A stretch of 58,913 nucleotides of DNA from Chara braunii (Eukaryota; Streptophyta; Charophyceae; Charales; Characeae), in the NCBI GenBank assembly GCA_003427395.1, contig BFEA01000163.1, positions 464,055 through 522,967 of the forward strand, written 5' to 3'. This document shows positions 9,705 to 19,459 of this stretch, in pieces. The notes beneath the pieces are model-generated. The model was not told the DNA's origin and did not search any database. It saw only the letters and a program-made list of their open reading frames with translations. Numbering within the stretch: the first letter of the stretch is position 1; each line of letters opens with the position of its first letter. The translations under genes and the position numbers were made by a program.

Positions 9705-10340
9705 CTATGTCTTGGCCCACTCGCACTTCTTCGCATTGATCTTGAAGTTAGCTTCTCTCAGCTTCTCCAAGACCTGCCTCAAATGACCCCGGTGCTCTTG
9801 GAGGGTTCTACTGAACACTAAGATGTCGTCTAAGTACACTACGACAAATCTATCCAACCACGGTCTAAACAGATCATTCATACAGCACTGGAATGTAGCA
9901 GGCGCGTTTGTGAGTCCAAAGGGCATCATTATGAACTCATAATGCCCATATCTAGTCCAGAAAGCAGTCTTGTACTGGTCATCAGGATGGACCTCTGTCT
10001 GATGATATCCGGACTTTAAATCGATCTTCGAGAAATATCTGCAGCCCTGCACTCGATCTAAGAGATCGTCTATCATGGGCAGTGGCTCAACGTTCTTTAC
10101 TGTGATTGCATTCAGACCCCTATAGTCTATACACATACGCAACTCTCCTTCCTTCTTGGGGACAAACAAAACTGGTGCTCCAAAAGGAGACGAACTGGGC
10201 CTAATCCAACCTTTCTCAAGGAGCTCATCCAACTGCTTGCGCAACTCCTCTAACTCTCTAGGGGACATCCTGTGGAGTGCTCCCTTAGGAGTTCTACTGC
10301 CAAGCTCTATCTCTATTCTCTGTTGGATCGGCCGCGACAC
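9705..10340 (-). CDS. E1 reverse transcriptase core
   Basis: Contains the Ty3/gypsy RT blocks in order: [62 protein letters not shown] and the catalytic [13 protein letters not shown]. It would copy the element RNA into cDNA in the cytoplasmic particle. The listed first codon is GTG and is not a true start: RT is part of one pol polyprotein, and the frame changes relative to protease near 10370-10385, where [14 protein letters not shown] is split from the protease frame. Confidence 0.93.
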   Translation of the reverse strand: MSRPIQQRIEIELGSRTPKGALHRMSPRELEELRKQLDELLEKGWIRPSSSPFGAPVLFVPKKEGELRMCIDYRGLNAITVKNVEPLPMIDDLLDRVQGCRYFSKIDLKSGYHQTEVHPDDQYKTAFWTRYGHYEFIMMPFGLTNAPATFQCCMNDLFRPWLDRFVVVYLDDILVFSRTLQEHRGHLRQVLEKLREANFKINAKKCEWAKT

Positions 10341-10368
10341 TACTCCTATCGGCGGCTCTGTCAGATCT

Positions 10369-11184
10369 TTAAACTCTATCCTCTGTCTTAGGCTCAGTGA
10401 CAGGTCTGACGTACACTACGAAGACCTGATCCTCTAATTGCTCCTTCCTCACTAGTCGTGCGAACGTGGGAGCACTAAGACAACAATGTGTCAGCGAGTT
10501 GTCTACTCCTGACACGTGGAACAAACGGGTTGTCTTAACCTCGCCTGACGGACTAGGGAGCCTACACTCATGTTCTCTCAAATGAAGTGTGGCCCCTGCT
10601 GCCTCTCCCCAGTCCATACCTAGGACTATATCAAAAGGAAGGCCATCCTGAACGAGGAGAGTCATGGAGTGGAGAACTTTCTCCACCTTCCCATCTTTCT
10701 CTAGGCGGAAATACGCCTGGACTCCCTCTACGTAGTCCTCAGTACGCATAGTGCGGTTGTCTGCGAGGACACTAACTATGGGGTCTTCTAAATTTTGGAC
10801 TTTCAGTCCTAGCCTCAACTTCTTTAGCGCTTTACGACTAATATAACTACGCGTAGCCCCTGAATCTATAAGGGCCCCTACTCTGCTCCTAAAGACTTCT
10901 ACATCAACTAACACTAGCTGCCCTTTACTATCTTTCTTCATTTTGGCCCAGGCTGGCATCCTCTCCTTCAACTCTTCTGCCACGCCTGTGAGGGAAGTGC
11001 CTAGAGGGACGCTAACACAAGCAGTCTTTAGACAACTAACTAGGCACGGGCCTGCAACCTCTGCCGAAGGCACATGTGGTGTGGGAGTTTCCTGTACGCA
11101 CACGCTCGCTTCCCCACATGGCCTAATAGTAGGGGTAGTTTCAACCCCTACCGGCAGCTGCCCTTGGACTCCTGGGCAGCCCAT
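10369..11184 (-). CDS. E1 aspartic protease region of pol
   Basis: A retropepsin-type protease: the active-site loop is [13 protein letters not shown] and the second conserved block is [12 protein letters not shown]. It would cleave the gag and gag-pol polyproteins. The frame opens just after a TAG at about 11198 and is in the -1 frame relative to gag, whose last stop is at 11150-11148, giving an overlap of about 48 bp. I see no standard slippery heptamer in that overlap, so either another recoding signal or an indel explains the offset. Confidence 0.9.
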   Translation of the reverse strand: MGCPGVQGQLPVGVETTPTIRPCGEASVCVQETPTPHVPSAEVAGPCLVSCLKTACVSVPLGTSLTGVAEELKERMPAWAKMKKDSKGQLVLVDVEVFRSRVGALIDSGATRSYISRKALKKLRLGLKVQNLEDPIVSVLADNRTMRTEDYVEGVQAYFRLEKDGKVEKVLHSMTLLVQDGLPFDIVLGMDWGEAAGATLHLREHECRLPSPSGEVKTTRLFHVSGVDNSLTHCCLSAPTFARLVRKEQLEDQVFVVYVRPVTEPKTEDRV

Positions 11185-11486
11185 CGGGCCTGTCTATACT
11201 TAGGACAATATTTGATAATATGGGCAGGGTCACTGCAGTAAATGCACTGCCCCTGCTCCATGCGTTGTTGCCACACCTTTTGGTCCAGGCCCAGATCTTC
11301 CCAAGGCAGGCCTTGTGGCCAGCCTGGGTGTCAACCTCCTGACCTTTGAGGTGACCTACCACCTCGTCGCTGTGGGGACCGATTGGAACCTTGACGATTT
11401 GGTGGGGGACCTTGACCCCTACCTCCCACTTGACGATTCCCTTGACCGCCAACCCCCTGTGCGCCCGATCCTCGACCTCCCGTGGC

Positions 11487-12137
11487 CTAGCCCCTTTGGC
11501 CCTGGCCTCCTCCTCTATTTTGCGGCCTCCCTCCAGCAGCGACAACTGCATAGGACCTCCCCTGACCTACGCTACTGTCCTCCTCCTCGAGTCCCCACTC
11601 AATCTGATTGTAAGGAGCCTCGTCTGTACCACCTTCGTCTAAAGTGAGGATCAGATGATCCTTGGCCCTAACTTGGCCAGAGATGGTACGACCTTTCCAC
11701 TTTTTGCCCTTGTCCAAGTCCTTGTGCCAGAAAGTGGAAATTGGCGTAGACTTGGTCTCAAACAAGACCACTTCCCTACGCAGGGCGTCATACGTGATGC
11801 TGGGTTGCTGGATCTTGTCAAAGAAATGCCCTCTCAAGGGCTCTGGCATGGCACAATAAAACAACTGGACCAACTGGGTCTCTGTGACCCCATGGCCCGG
11901 GACGGCTACTAAGTCGTCCATGACAACTTTGAGTGCTCGCGCACTCTTCCACTGTCGTGAATGGATGGTTTGAAGTTTGTCAGAGGCCTTAACGCCTCTC
12001 ATGACGTCAGCGAACCTCTGACACAGGAGTTTGAGAAAAGTGGAGAGAGGGGTAAGCCTAGAATAAGCAATCATGTTATGCTCACAATCGGCGACGCGCG
12101 CGAGGGACCTGGCAAAGCTGGCCGCTTCGTCCTTCAA
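11487..12137 (-). CDS. E1 gag capsid-region fragment
   Basis: This is the longest intact gag piece (216 residues). It carries retrotransposon-gag features (MKDEAASFARSL, LLCQRFADV, LVQLFYCAMPEPLRGHF) and ends in a GRPQNRGGGQGQ low-complexity tail. It is in frame with the zinc knuckle downstream after a TAG and one TGA. Confidence 0.85.
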   Translation of the reverse strand: MKDEAASFARSLARVADCEHNMIAYSRLTPLSTFLKLLCQRFADVMRGVKASDKLQTIHSRQWKSARALKVVMDDLVAVPGHGVTETQLVQLFYCAMPEPLRGHFFDKIQQPSITYDALRREVVLFETKSTPISTFWHKDLDKGKKWKGRTISGQVRAKDHLILTLDEGGTDEAPYNQIEWGLEEEDSSVGQGRSYAVVAAGGRPQNRGGGQGQRG

Positions 12138-12158
12138 AGCATGGAAGGCGACGAGAAC

Positions 12159-12599
12159 TTACTCCTCGGGGGCGATATGTTGTAAGTAAACGTAAGTACT
12201 AACGCTAGCCTCCCAGTTATCAAAACTATCATCCTTCTTCCCGCTATAGGCATCAGGGAACTTGAGCTTTACTGGCTCTTTGCGGGGACGTGTTGCGGCC
12301 TCTGTTGTGGCCACGACTTTGCGCCTTTCAATGGTGCCGACACAGAACTTCTTTGCGCCTTCCTTCAGTTTTTTAACTTCGGTCCTGACGTGGGTTACCA
12401 CGTCACGCGCGAACCCTCTAAAACCGGACCGGATGGCATGCAGGGTCACATCGTGACCCTTGTTGGCCTGATGCTCCTCAAGCCAGGCCTCACTCAGAAC
12501 CTCGAGGTACCCCAAAATCTTATCTAATTTCGCGGGGTTCTCTGCTTGTGCCTGCACCTCCTGTCTGCAGGCCCGGACTTTCTCCACTTCTCTCGTCAC
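12159..12599 (-). CDS. E1 gag middle fragment
   Basis: In the same frame as the flanking gag pieces. It encodes TREVEKVRACRQEVQ and later LKFPDAYSGKKDDSFDNWEA, the conserved start of the Ty3/gypsy gag fold (a P-x-x-Y/F-x-G ... W motif). It ends at TAA 12161-12159. Confidence 0.8.
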   Translation of the reverse strand: MTREVEKVRACRQEVQAQAENPAKLDKILGYLEVLSEAWLEEHQANKGHDVTLHAIRSGFRGFARDVVTHVRTEVKKLKEGAKKFCVGTIERRKVVATTEAATRPRKEPVKLKFPDAYSGKKDDSFDNWEASVSTYVYLQHIAPEE

Positions 12600-12629
12600 A
12601 CGGTTTGTTTCCTCCCTCCTCTTCTTCTT

Positions 12630-13169
12630 CTATCTCATCATACGTAGTTTCCACTCCAATTTCTTTTCATCCTCTGTGGTCTGGCGTTCCAGGGGATCCC
12701 CTATCGCTTCCAACTCCCTGGCGAACGCTTCCCTCTCCTCCTGCGGCACGTATAGCAGTGCCTCTTCATCCTCTCCCAGGGATAGATTAGCTACCCACTC
12801 GCTAATCTTTTTCTCCATCCATGCATCCTCCCCCTTCGTGCCACTGCTTTCCCCTCGTTCTTCCGTGCGTCTCCTTTCGAGGGGTTCTTCTTCTTCTTCC
12901 TCCTCCTCCTCTGTTGCTGCTTCTTCTTCTGCAGCCTTCCGCTTCTCCTCCTCCTCTTGCTGTAACATCATCATCTTCTCCTTATGGAATCTTAGCATCT
13001 CTTCTTCTAGCTTCTTCTTTTTCGCCGCCTGCTCCTCTGCGATTGCTTTGAACTTCGCCTGCTTGAGGAGCTCTTTCTTCTCTTTTCTCTCTCTCAGGAG
13101 AGCGGCGATCCGGGCCTACTCGGCCTCGGATTGGGGGGCAGTACTCTTCCCACTACGGGTTTCAACCAT
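12630..13169 (-). CDS. E1 gag N-terminal Glu/Lys-rich coiled segment
   Basis: Begins at ATG 13169, has TAG at codon 18 (13118-13116), and continues in frame to TAG 12632-12630. The protein is strongly charged (EEEEKRKAAEEEAATEEEEE) and likely coiled. It is part of the E1 gag. Confidence 0.7.
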
Positions 13170-13344
13170 GGTGTCTGGTGCACAACCGGATAACGGTTCC
13201 ACTCCTCACCACTTAGACTCTACTCCCCCTGACTGACAAACCTACTGACTCAATCTAAGGACTTACAGAATCCGGATAGGATCCTGTCAACTAGGATCTC
13301 TAGCCTAGACCTACTCTAAGGTTGTCACTACAAGACGTGTTGCT

Positions 13345-13422
13345 GATCAGGAGGTATTTAAGGAGATCCCCCGTAGCTCCTTAGAGATTATTTAACGTCG
13401 CAGGCAGGACGACGCGATCAGC
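13345..13422 (-). ncRNA. Conserved 5'-leader element of E1 (double hairpin)
   Basis: This block lies between PBS and gag and is nearly repeated in the leader of E2 (28592-28666). On the minus strand it can fold TAAGGAG with CTCCTTA around CTACGGGGGAT, and a second stem CGTCG/CGACG. In E2 the first stem keeps pairing through a G-U change. Placement suggests a packaging or dimerisation RNA signal; that role is inference. Confidence 0.5.
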
Positions 13423-13737
13423 AGGTCCTCTCAAGGCTTAGACGGCCTGTTGTGCAGCCCACAGCTCGGATTTTGGGCCTACCGTGCCACACCGAGCAGC
13501 CCGCCGGTCAGTACCGGTCCTTGGGAGGGTTCGTGTCCTCCAGGACAGTCGAGTCGTCAGACACAGCCTTTAGCCCTACTCAGTCCGTGTGGGTTTGGTC
13601 AACAAGGCCCTATCCTTCATCCACAAAGTTCCTATCACCTGGACAGAAGAGATTCAATGCAGAAAGAAGAGACAAACAGACTTGACTCAGCAAGTACCAC
13701 AGGGTGTGTAGGCTGAAGGCTTGGCGAGATTATACTG

Positions 13738-13855
13738 GCTCCAGCTTGGTCAAGTCCGTGGTCAACAGTCTTGGTCAACGCCTTGGTCAACGTTGCAGTC
13801 AACCCCCGGTCAACTCCGGTCAACGCCCGATCAACTCCTCCGGTCAACTCCGGCT
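13738..13855 (-). promoter_or_regulatory. Cluster of TTGAC(C) motifs in the E1 leader
   Basis: GGTCAA-type words recur about nine times in roughly 110 bp on the plus strand, so the minus strand reads TTGACC repeatedly. TTGAC(C/T) is the core of the plant W-box bound by WRKY factors. It may instead simply be a degenerate minisatellite. Confidence 0.45.
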
Positions 13856-14140
13856 ATGGCGGCCAGCTTCTCCTTCGTTGCCACCCTTCTTCTTCCTTTT
13901 CCCTACCTCGCCGCCTCCTTCTTCTACACCCCGTCTGTCTTCTCTTTTTTTTTTTTTTTTTAATTATGTTCTCCCTTCTTCTTCCTCGGCTATGGTTCCC
14001 TCACTCCTTTTGGTCTCTCCCTCCGTCCTCTCTTTCGCCTCCTTCATCACTCTGTGGTCGAGCTCCGCGGCTATGGCCGCCTTCCTTCTTCTACGTTGGA
14101 CTGCACAGCGGACTTCACAGGTATGTGACAACCAATCTTG

Positions 14141-14217
<77 letters not shown>

Positions 14218-14417
14218 NNNNNNNNNNNNNNNNNNNNNNNNNNNNNNNNNNNNNNNNNNNNNNNNNNNNNNNNNNNNNNNNNNNNNNNNNNNNNNNNNNN
14301 NNNNNNNNNNNNNNNNNNNNNNNNNNNNNNNNNNNNNNNNNNNNNNNNNNNNNNNNNNNNNNNNNNNNNNNNNNNNNNNNNNNNNNNNNNNNNNNNNNNN
14401 NNNNNNNNNNNNNNNNN

Positions 14418-14496
<79 letters not shown>
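14141..14496. repeat. (TC)n microsatellite with 200-base assembly gap
   Basis: TC dinucleotides fill 14143-14217 and 14418-14496, with N from 14218 to 14417. The true repeat length is unknown. It lies in the E1 leader. Confidence 0.97.
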
Positions 14497-14499
<3 letters not shown>

Positions 14500-14637
14500 T
14501 CGTCGTGGTCTTTTTTGCAGGTGCGAGCGCGGCTTCTTCAACCTCCGGATCCGCTATGGCGGACTTCCTCTCCGATGGCGACTCTAGCGCGTAGCTCTCC
14601 CTGCGGCACACGATGGATGCGCGTGGAATAGCGGGTA

Positions 14638-14652
14638 CCAGCTCCGATACCA
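14638..14652 (-). other. E1 primer-binding site
   Basis: On the minus strand, one base after the 5' LTR, the sequence reads TGGTATCGGAGCTGG. It differs at one base from the TGGTATCAGAGC initiator-Met site found in E3, and the same variant is present in E2. Confidence 0.85.
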
Positions 14653-14653
14653 A

Positions 14654-15638
14654 TGCAATCAGACTCGCTCTCATTCACACTTCACATGCATGCAAACAGG
14701 TGCGCAACAAACTGGCGACAAGAGCCCACTCAAAACTCAGAGATATGGTAGTCATAACACAGTTCAGGTACAGGTTCACTTCAATGGCTATGGCGACACA
14801 GCGCCCACACAACTCTCTCTTCGCACACACCGGATCACCCTGGATATCCCACATGCGATACTTTGTACACATACACACACACACACACACACTGAACTTT
14901 ATCTACAGCTATGGCAGTTGTGGCCGCTACTACCCTATCGCTATGGCTAAGCTCCTTCTCTCTCGCCCACTGCGTCCTCGGGCTCACTGCAGACCACCTC
15001 GCATAAGTCGCTTGTGGCAGTGTTGCCGCATGGCTCACGCAGGAATGAATGAATGGCTGGACGCTGCCCTTTGATTTATACTTCTGTAGCTCGTTGGTCT
15101 GGCCCTTTCCCTTGCCTGTGGTGCACACAGTCCCATGCAGTACTTGCTGGACTGGACTAGGACTGATTGGGACTGGTACTGCTGACTGCATGGGTTGCAC
15201 TGCCAACTCGATGCAGCCGCATTGCCGACGTACTGCAGTTGGGCTCGCCACTTTCCCACTTGCCCACTTGCCTCAACCAAAACGTGAGCAACTTCGAAAG
15301 GCCACTACTAGGACCTTCCGGAAGTCTGGGTCCTGGCCTTTCGAAGATTGTAGCAGCTACGACCTTGACCCTTCAGGACTGTAGCAGCTATGATCTTGAC
15401 CTTTCAGAAGTTCTACAACTACGACTTCTAGAACTCCCTAGGACTTCTACTCGACAGGTCTACAGATCGAACCCCTGCTACCTACGGACCCTACGACAGT
15501 CTACCAACTGTTACAAATACACAGGTCACGGGTTCAACTCTCAGGGTCGACACAGATACTGTACATCGGTAAGGTGGGGGCTAGGGATCGAGCCCTGGGA
15601 TCTACATCAGCTACTACGAACTGGTGAATACCGTTTCA
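14654..15638 (-). repeat. E1 5' LTR
   Basis: The right-hand copy of the LTR (985 bp) matches 6522-7494, including the 30-bp tandem units near 15345-15405. It has a longer CA run (about 14870-14892). As the element is minus, this copy would drive transcription leftward. Confidence 0.93.
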
Positions 15639-16090
15639 GATTGAGGTCCAACTCGCGAAGGTTCTTTGTTTCTGGCTGTTCATTCATTACATTAAGATTG
15701 ATGGCCCGTAAAGAAGAATCCTTGCGACCATCAACCCGGGCCAGGTACCTGGACAATGCAAGAGACAATAACAAAGGAAGTTGATAAGGGGCCTCCTAGG
15801 GGAAGGACGATGGTGGGTGGAGTTATCGGGAGAACCCTCAAGGAATTCATTGGGCAATGATGAAAATGACAATGGTCAATGGGGGGTGCTAGGGGATTTT
15901 GTAAATAGACTTGTCTGTTACCCCTCTGGTGCAGGGAAACTGGGAGTGTAGTTAACTAGCATCGATTCAAAAGAGGGGAGAGACATTATACGATAACAAG
16001 CCATTCTTTTGGGGTAAAGAGGGTCATAACTTGAGTAAATGAGGTACCAACAGCTATAATTCTTCACCAATATACTCTTTTTAACACTAG
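15639..16090. other. Unique spacer, no gene seen
   Basis: It starts with the right copy of the GATT target duplication and leads into the satellite. No supported ORF. Confidence 0.5.
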
Positions 16091-19056
16091 TGTGTAAAGT
16101 AAAGTAGAGTCGAGTACAGTAGAGTAGATTAGAGAGTCATAGAGTAGAGTAGAGTGAAGTACAGTAGAGTAGAGCAAAGTGTCGTAGAGTGTCGTAGAGT
16201 AGAGTAGAGTAGAGTAGAGTGTCATAAAGTGTCGCAGAGTACAGTAGAGTGGATTGTCGTAGAGTAGAGTACAATATCGTAGAGTAGAGTAGAGTAGAGT
16301 AGAGTGAAGTGTCGTAGAGTAGAGTAGAGCGTCGTTGTGTCGTAGAGTAGAGTAGAGTCGAGTGTCGTAGAGTGTCGTAGAGTGTCTTAGAGTAGATTGT
16401 CGTAGATTGTCGTAGAGTGTCGTAGAGTTTCTTAGAGTAGATTGTCGTTGAGTGGTGTAGAGTAGATTGTCGTAGAGTGTCGTAGAGAGTCGTAGAGTGC
16501 AGTAGAGTGTCGTAGAGTGTCGTAGAGTCGTAGAGTGTCGTATAGTGTAACGAGTAAAGTAGAGTAGAGTAGAGATGAGTATAGTGTCGTAGAGTAGAGT
16601 TTAGTAGAGTAGAGTGTCATACAGTAGAGTATAGTAGAGTTTTGTAGAGTTTCGTAGAGTGTCGTAGAGTGTCATAGAGTGTCGTAGAGTCTTAGAGTGT
16701 CGTAGTGTCGTAGAGTCGCAGAGTGTTGTAGAGTGTAACGAGTAAAGTAGAGTAGAGTTGAGATGAGTATAGTGTCGTAAAGTAGAGTAGAGTTTTGTAG
16801 AGTGTCGTAGAGTGTCATAGAGTACAGAAGAGTGTCGTAGAGTAGAGTCGAGTATAGTAGAGTGTCGTACAACAGAGTAGAGTAGTAGAGTAGAGTGTTC
16901 TAAAGTAGAGTAGAGTGTCGTAGAGTGTTGTTGAGTACAGTAGAGTACAATGTCGTAGTGTAGAGCCGAGTGTCCTAGAGTAGAGTAGAGTAGAGTGTCA
17001 TAAAGTGTCGCAAAGTATAGTAGCGTAGATTGTCGTAGAGTAGAGTACAGTATCGTGGAGTAGAGTAGCTTAGAGTGTCGTAGAGTAAAATAGAGTAAGT
17101 GTCGTAGCGTAGAGTAGAGTAGAGTCGAGTATCGTACACTGTTGTAGACTGTCGTCGAGCGTTGAAGAATGTCGTAGAGTAGAGTATGGTAGAGCGTCGT
17201 CGAGTAGAGTAGAGTAGAGTGTCGTAGAGTAGAGTATTGTTGAGTGTCTTAGATTAGAGTAGATTATTGTAGAGTGGGTAGAGTAGAGTGTCCTATAGTG
17301 TCGTAGAGTAGAGTATAGTAGAGTAGAGTGTCGTACAAAAGAGTAGCGTGCCGTAGAGTGTCGTAGAGAAGAGTAGCGTGTCGTAGAGTAGAGTCGAGTT
17401 TTGTAGAGTGCCGGAGTGTGCCGTAGAGTGTCATAGAGTACAAAAGAGTGTCGTGGAGGAGTAGAGTAGAGTGAAGTGTCGTAGAGTGTTGTGGAATGTC
17501 GTAGAGTAGAGTGTTGTTGAGTGTCGTAGAGTCAAGTAGAGTACAGTACAGGAGTCGTAGAGTGTTGTAGAGTAGAGTATTTTAGAGTGTCGTAGAGTGG
17601 AGTGTCATAGAGAAGAGTAGAATGTGTAGAGTACAGTGTCGTAGAGTAGAGTATTTTAAAGTGTCATAGAGTAGTGTCATAGAGAAGAGTAGAATGTCGC
17701 AGAGTAGAGTACAATGTCATAGAGTAGAGTGGAGTAGAGTACTATAGAGTGTCGTTGAGTGTCGTTGAGTAGAGTAGAGTACAGGGTTATAGAGTACAGT
17801 AGAGTGTCCTAGAGTGTCGTAGAGTAGAGTAGAGAGGCGTAGAGTAGAGTAGAGTACAGTGTCGTAGAGTAGAGTAGAGTGTCCTACATTGTCGTAGAGT
17901 AGAATAGAGTGTTGTGGAGTAGAGAAGAGTGTCATAGAGTAGAGTGTCGTAGAGTCGAGTAGAGTGTCGTCTCGTAGTGTTGTAGAGTGTCGTAGAGTGT
18001 CATAGTGTAGAGTGTCGTAGAGTGTCTTAGAGTAGTGTAGTAAGGTAGAGTAGAGTAAAGTAGAGTGGAGTGGAGTGGAGTGGAGTAGAGTAGAGTAGAG
18101 TAAAGTAGAGTAAAGTATAGTAAAGTAGAGTGTTGTAGAGTAGAGTTTTGTAGCGTGCCCTAGAGTGTCATAGAGTGTCGTTGAGTATCATAGAGTACAA
18201 AAGACTATTGTAGAGTGTATAACATAAGAGTGTCGTAGAGTGTCGTAGAGTGTCGTAGAGTGTCATAGAGTGTCGTAGTGTCGTAGAGTAGAGTGAGGTA
18301 AAGTAGAGTAGAGCAGAGCAGAGTGTTGTAGAGTAGAGCAGAGTAGAGTAAGAGCAGTGTAGAGTGTCGTAGAGTAGAAGTAGAGTGCCGTAGTGTAGAG
18401 TAAAGTATAGCAGAGTAGAGTAGAGTAGAGTACAGTGTCGTAGAGTAGAGCAGAGTGTCGTAGAGTAGAGCAGAGTGTCGTAGAGTACAGTGGAGTAGAG
18501 TAGAGTGTTATAAAGTGTCGCAGAATATAGTAGAGTAGATTGTTGTAGCGTAGAGTGTCGTAGAGTACAGTAGAGTGTCATACAGTAGGGTCGAGTGTCG
18601 TAGAGTGTCCTAGAGTGTCGTCGAGTAGAGCAGAGTAGAATGTCGTAAAGTGGGGTATTGTAGAGTGTAGTAGAGTAGAGTACAGTGTAGTAGAGTGGGT
18701 TGAGTAGAGTACAATGTCGTAGAGTGACGTGTCGTTAAGCGTTGTAGAGTAGAGTGTCGTAAAGTATAGTGTCGTAGAGAGTAGTGTTGTAGAGTAGAGT
18801 ATCGTAGAGTTGTGTGCCATATAGTAGAGCGGAGTGGAGTAGAAGAGAGTGGAGTAGAGTAGGGTAGAGTAGAGTGTCGTAGAGTATAGTAGAGTTTTGT
18901 AGAGTGTCGTAGAGTAGGATGTCGTAAAGCAGAGTAGAGTAGAGTAGAGTACAATAGAGTAGAGTAGAGTACAATAGAGTAGAGTAGAGAGTCATAGAGT
19001 AGAGTAGAGTGTAGTGTTGTAGAGTATAGTGTCGTAGAGTAGAGTAGAGTAGAGTA
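16091..19056. repeat. Pentameric-word satellite, first block
   Basis: About 3 kb written almost entirely in 5-bp words beginning GT: mainly GTAGA, interspersed with GTGTC and variants (GTATC, GTACA, GTTGT). GTGTC is nearly always followed by GTAGA, making a 10-bp GTGTCGTAGA unit mixed irregularly with GTAGA runs. The 5-bp phase is largely kept throughout. Long minus-strand reading frames (YSTLLYSTTLYDT-like) are a by-product, because one strand has no stop words. Confidence 0.95.
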
Positions 19057-19060
19057 CACC

Positions 19061-19457
19061 AAAGGTTAACAGGGACCCCCACTATTCAGCCCCAAGGTAA
19101 CAACCCCAACCCTGAAAAGTGCATTGGAGATCATTTTTTCCTTTTTTTTTTTTTTGGCCTTGTTTTATTTTTTGTCAAGGTTTGTGTGTGCCAAGTTTGT
19201 TGTTTGTTGGGGTCTTGGAGTTCACTGTTTTGGCCAGCCCTGAAAAATCCAGAAAATCCCGAAAACTGAAAAGAGTGAATTTTGCATGAAAACACACTTT
19301 TGCCTTGGGTTTAAGGCCCCTTTGATGTTTTTTTTTTTTTTTTTTGGTTTATTTGGTCCACTCTATGGACTGGTGACAAGTCAGGGGTAAAAGGTATGGG
19401 ACGTCTGTTATAATGACCCTGAAAAAGTCCTCAAAATCCGGGACTCTGTTAACCTCT
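19061..19457. mobile_element. 0.4-kb insert with terminal inverted repeats inside the satellite
   Basis: Non-satellite sequence is bounded by AAAGGTTAACAGGGACCC and its imperfect inverse (core GGTTAACAG at 19064-19072 and CTGTTAACC at 19446-19454). It has no coding capacity and two long T runs (19137-19155, 19330-19345). Its size, inverted ends and placement fit a MITE-like element. I see no clear target duplication because the flanks are repetitive. Confidence 0.5.
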
Positions 19458-19459
19458 TC

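Larger units (their letters stand above)
11148..13169 (-). pseudogene. E1 gag, one frame broken by five internal stops
   Basis: A single frame from ATG 13169 (MVETRSGKS) to TAG 11150-11148 would encode about 673 residues. It is interrupted by TAG 13118, TAG 12632, TAA 12161, TAG 11489 and TGA 11333, with no frame change between them. Order: basic/Glu-rich coiled N-terminus (13169-12630), matrix/capsid-type segment (12599-11487), Gly/Arg/Gln-rich stretch, then a CCHC zinc knuckle CIYCSDPAHIIKYC at 11246-11205. Several stops sit where Gln or Arg codons would be expected. Gag would form the particle and bind RNA. Confidence 0.88.
6522..15638 (-). mobile_element. E1: complete, decayed Ty3/gypsy LTR retrotransposon
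   Basis: Two long direct repeats (6522-7494 and 14654-15638) bracket minus-strand gag, PR, RT, RNase H and IN in the Ty3/gypsy order. Each LTR starts TGCAATCAG and ends TTCA on the plus strand, giving TG...CA termini. GATT flanks both outer ends (6518-6521 and 15639-15642), a 4-bp target-site duplication. The PBS lies one base inside the 5' LTR. gag carries several in-frame stops, pol has frameshifts, and integrase has lost its first catalytic Asp region, so the copy is dead. The first 108 bp of the LTRs differ at about six positions by hand alignment, so it is not recent. Confidence 0.93.

Noticed and set aside
13704-14674. Overlapping ORFs of SLSLSL and RERERE residues
   Set aside because: Translations of the TC microsatellite and the N gap.
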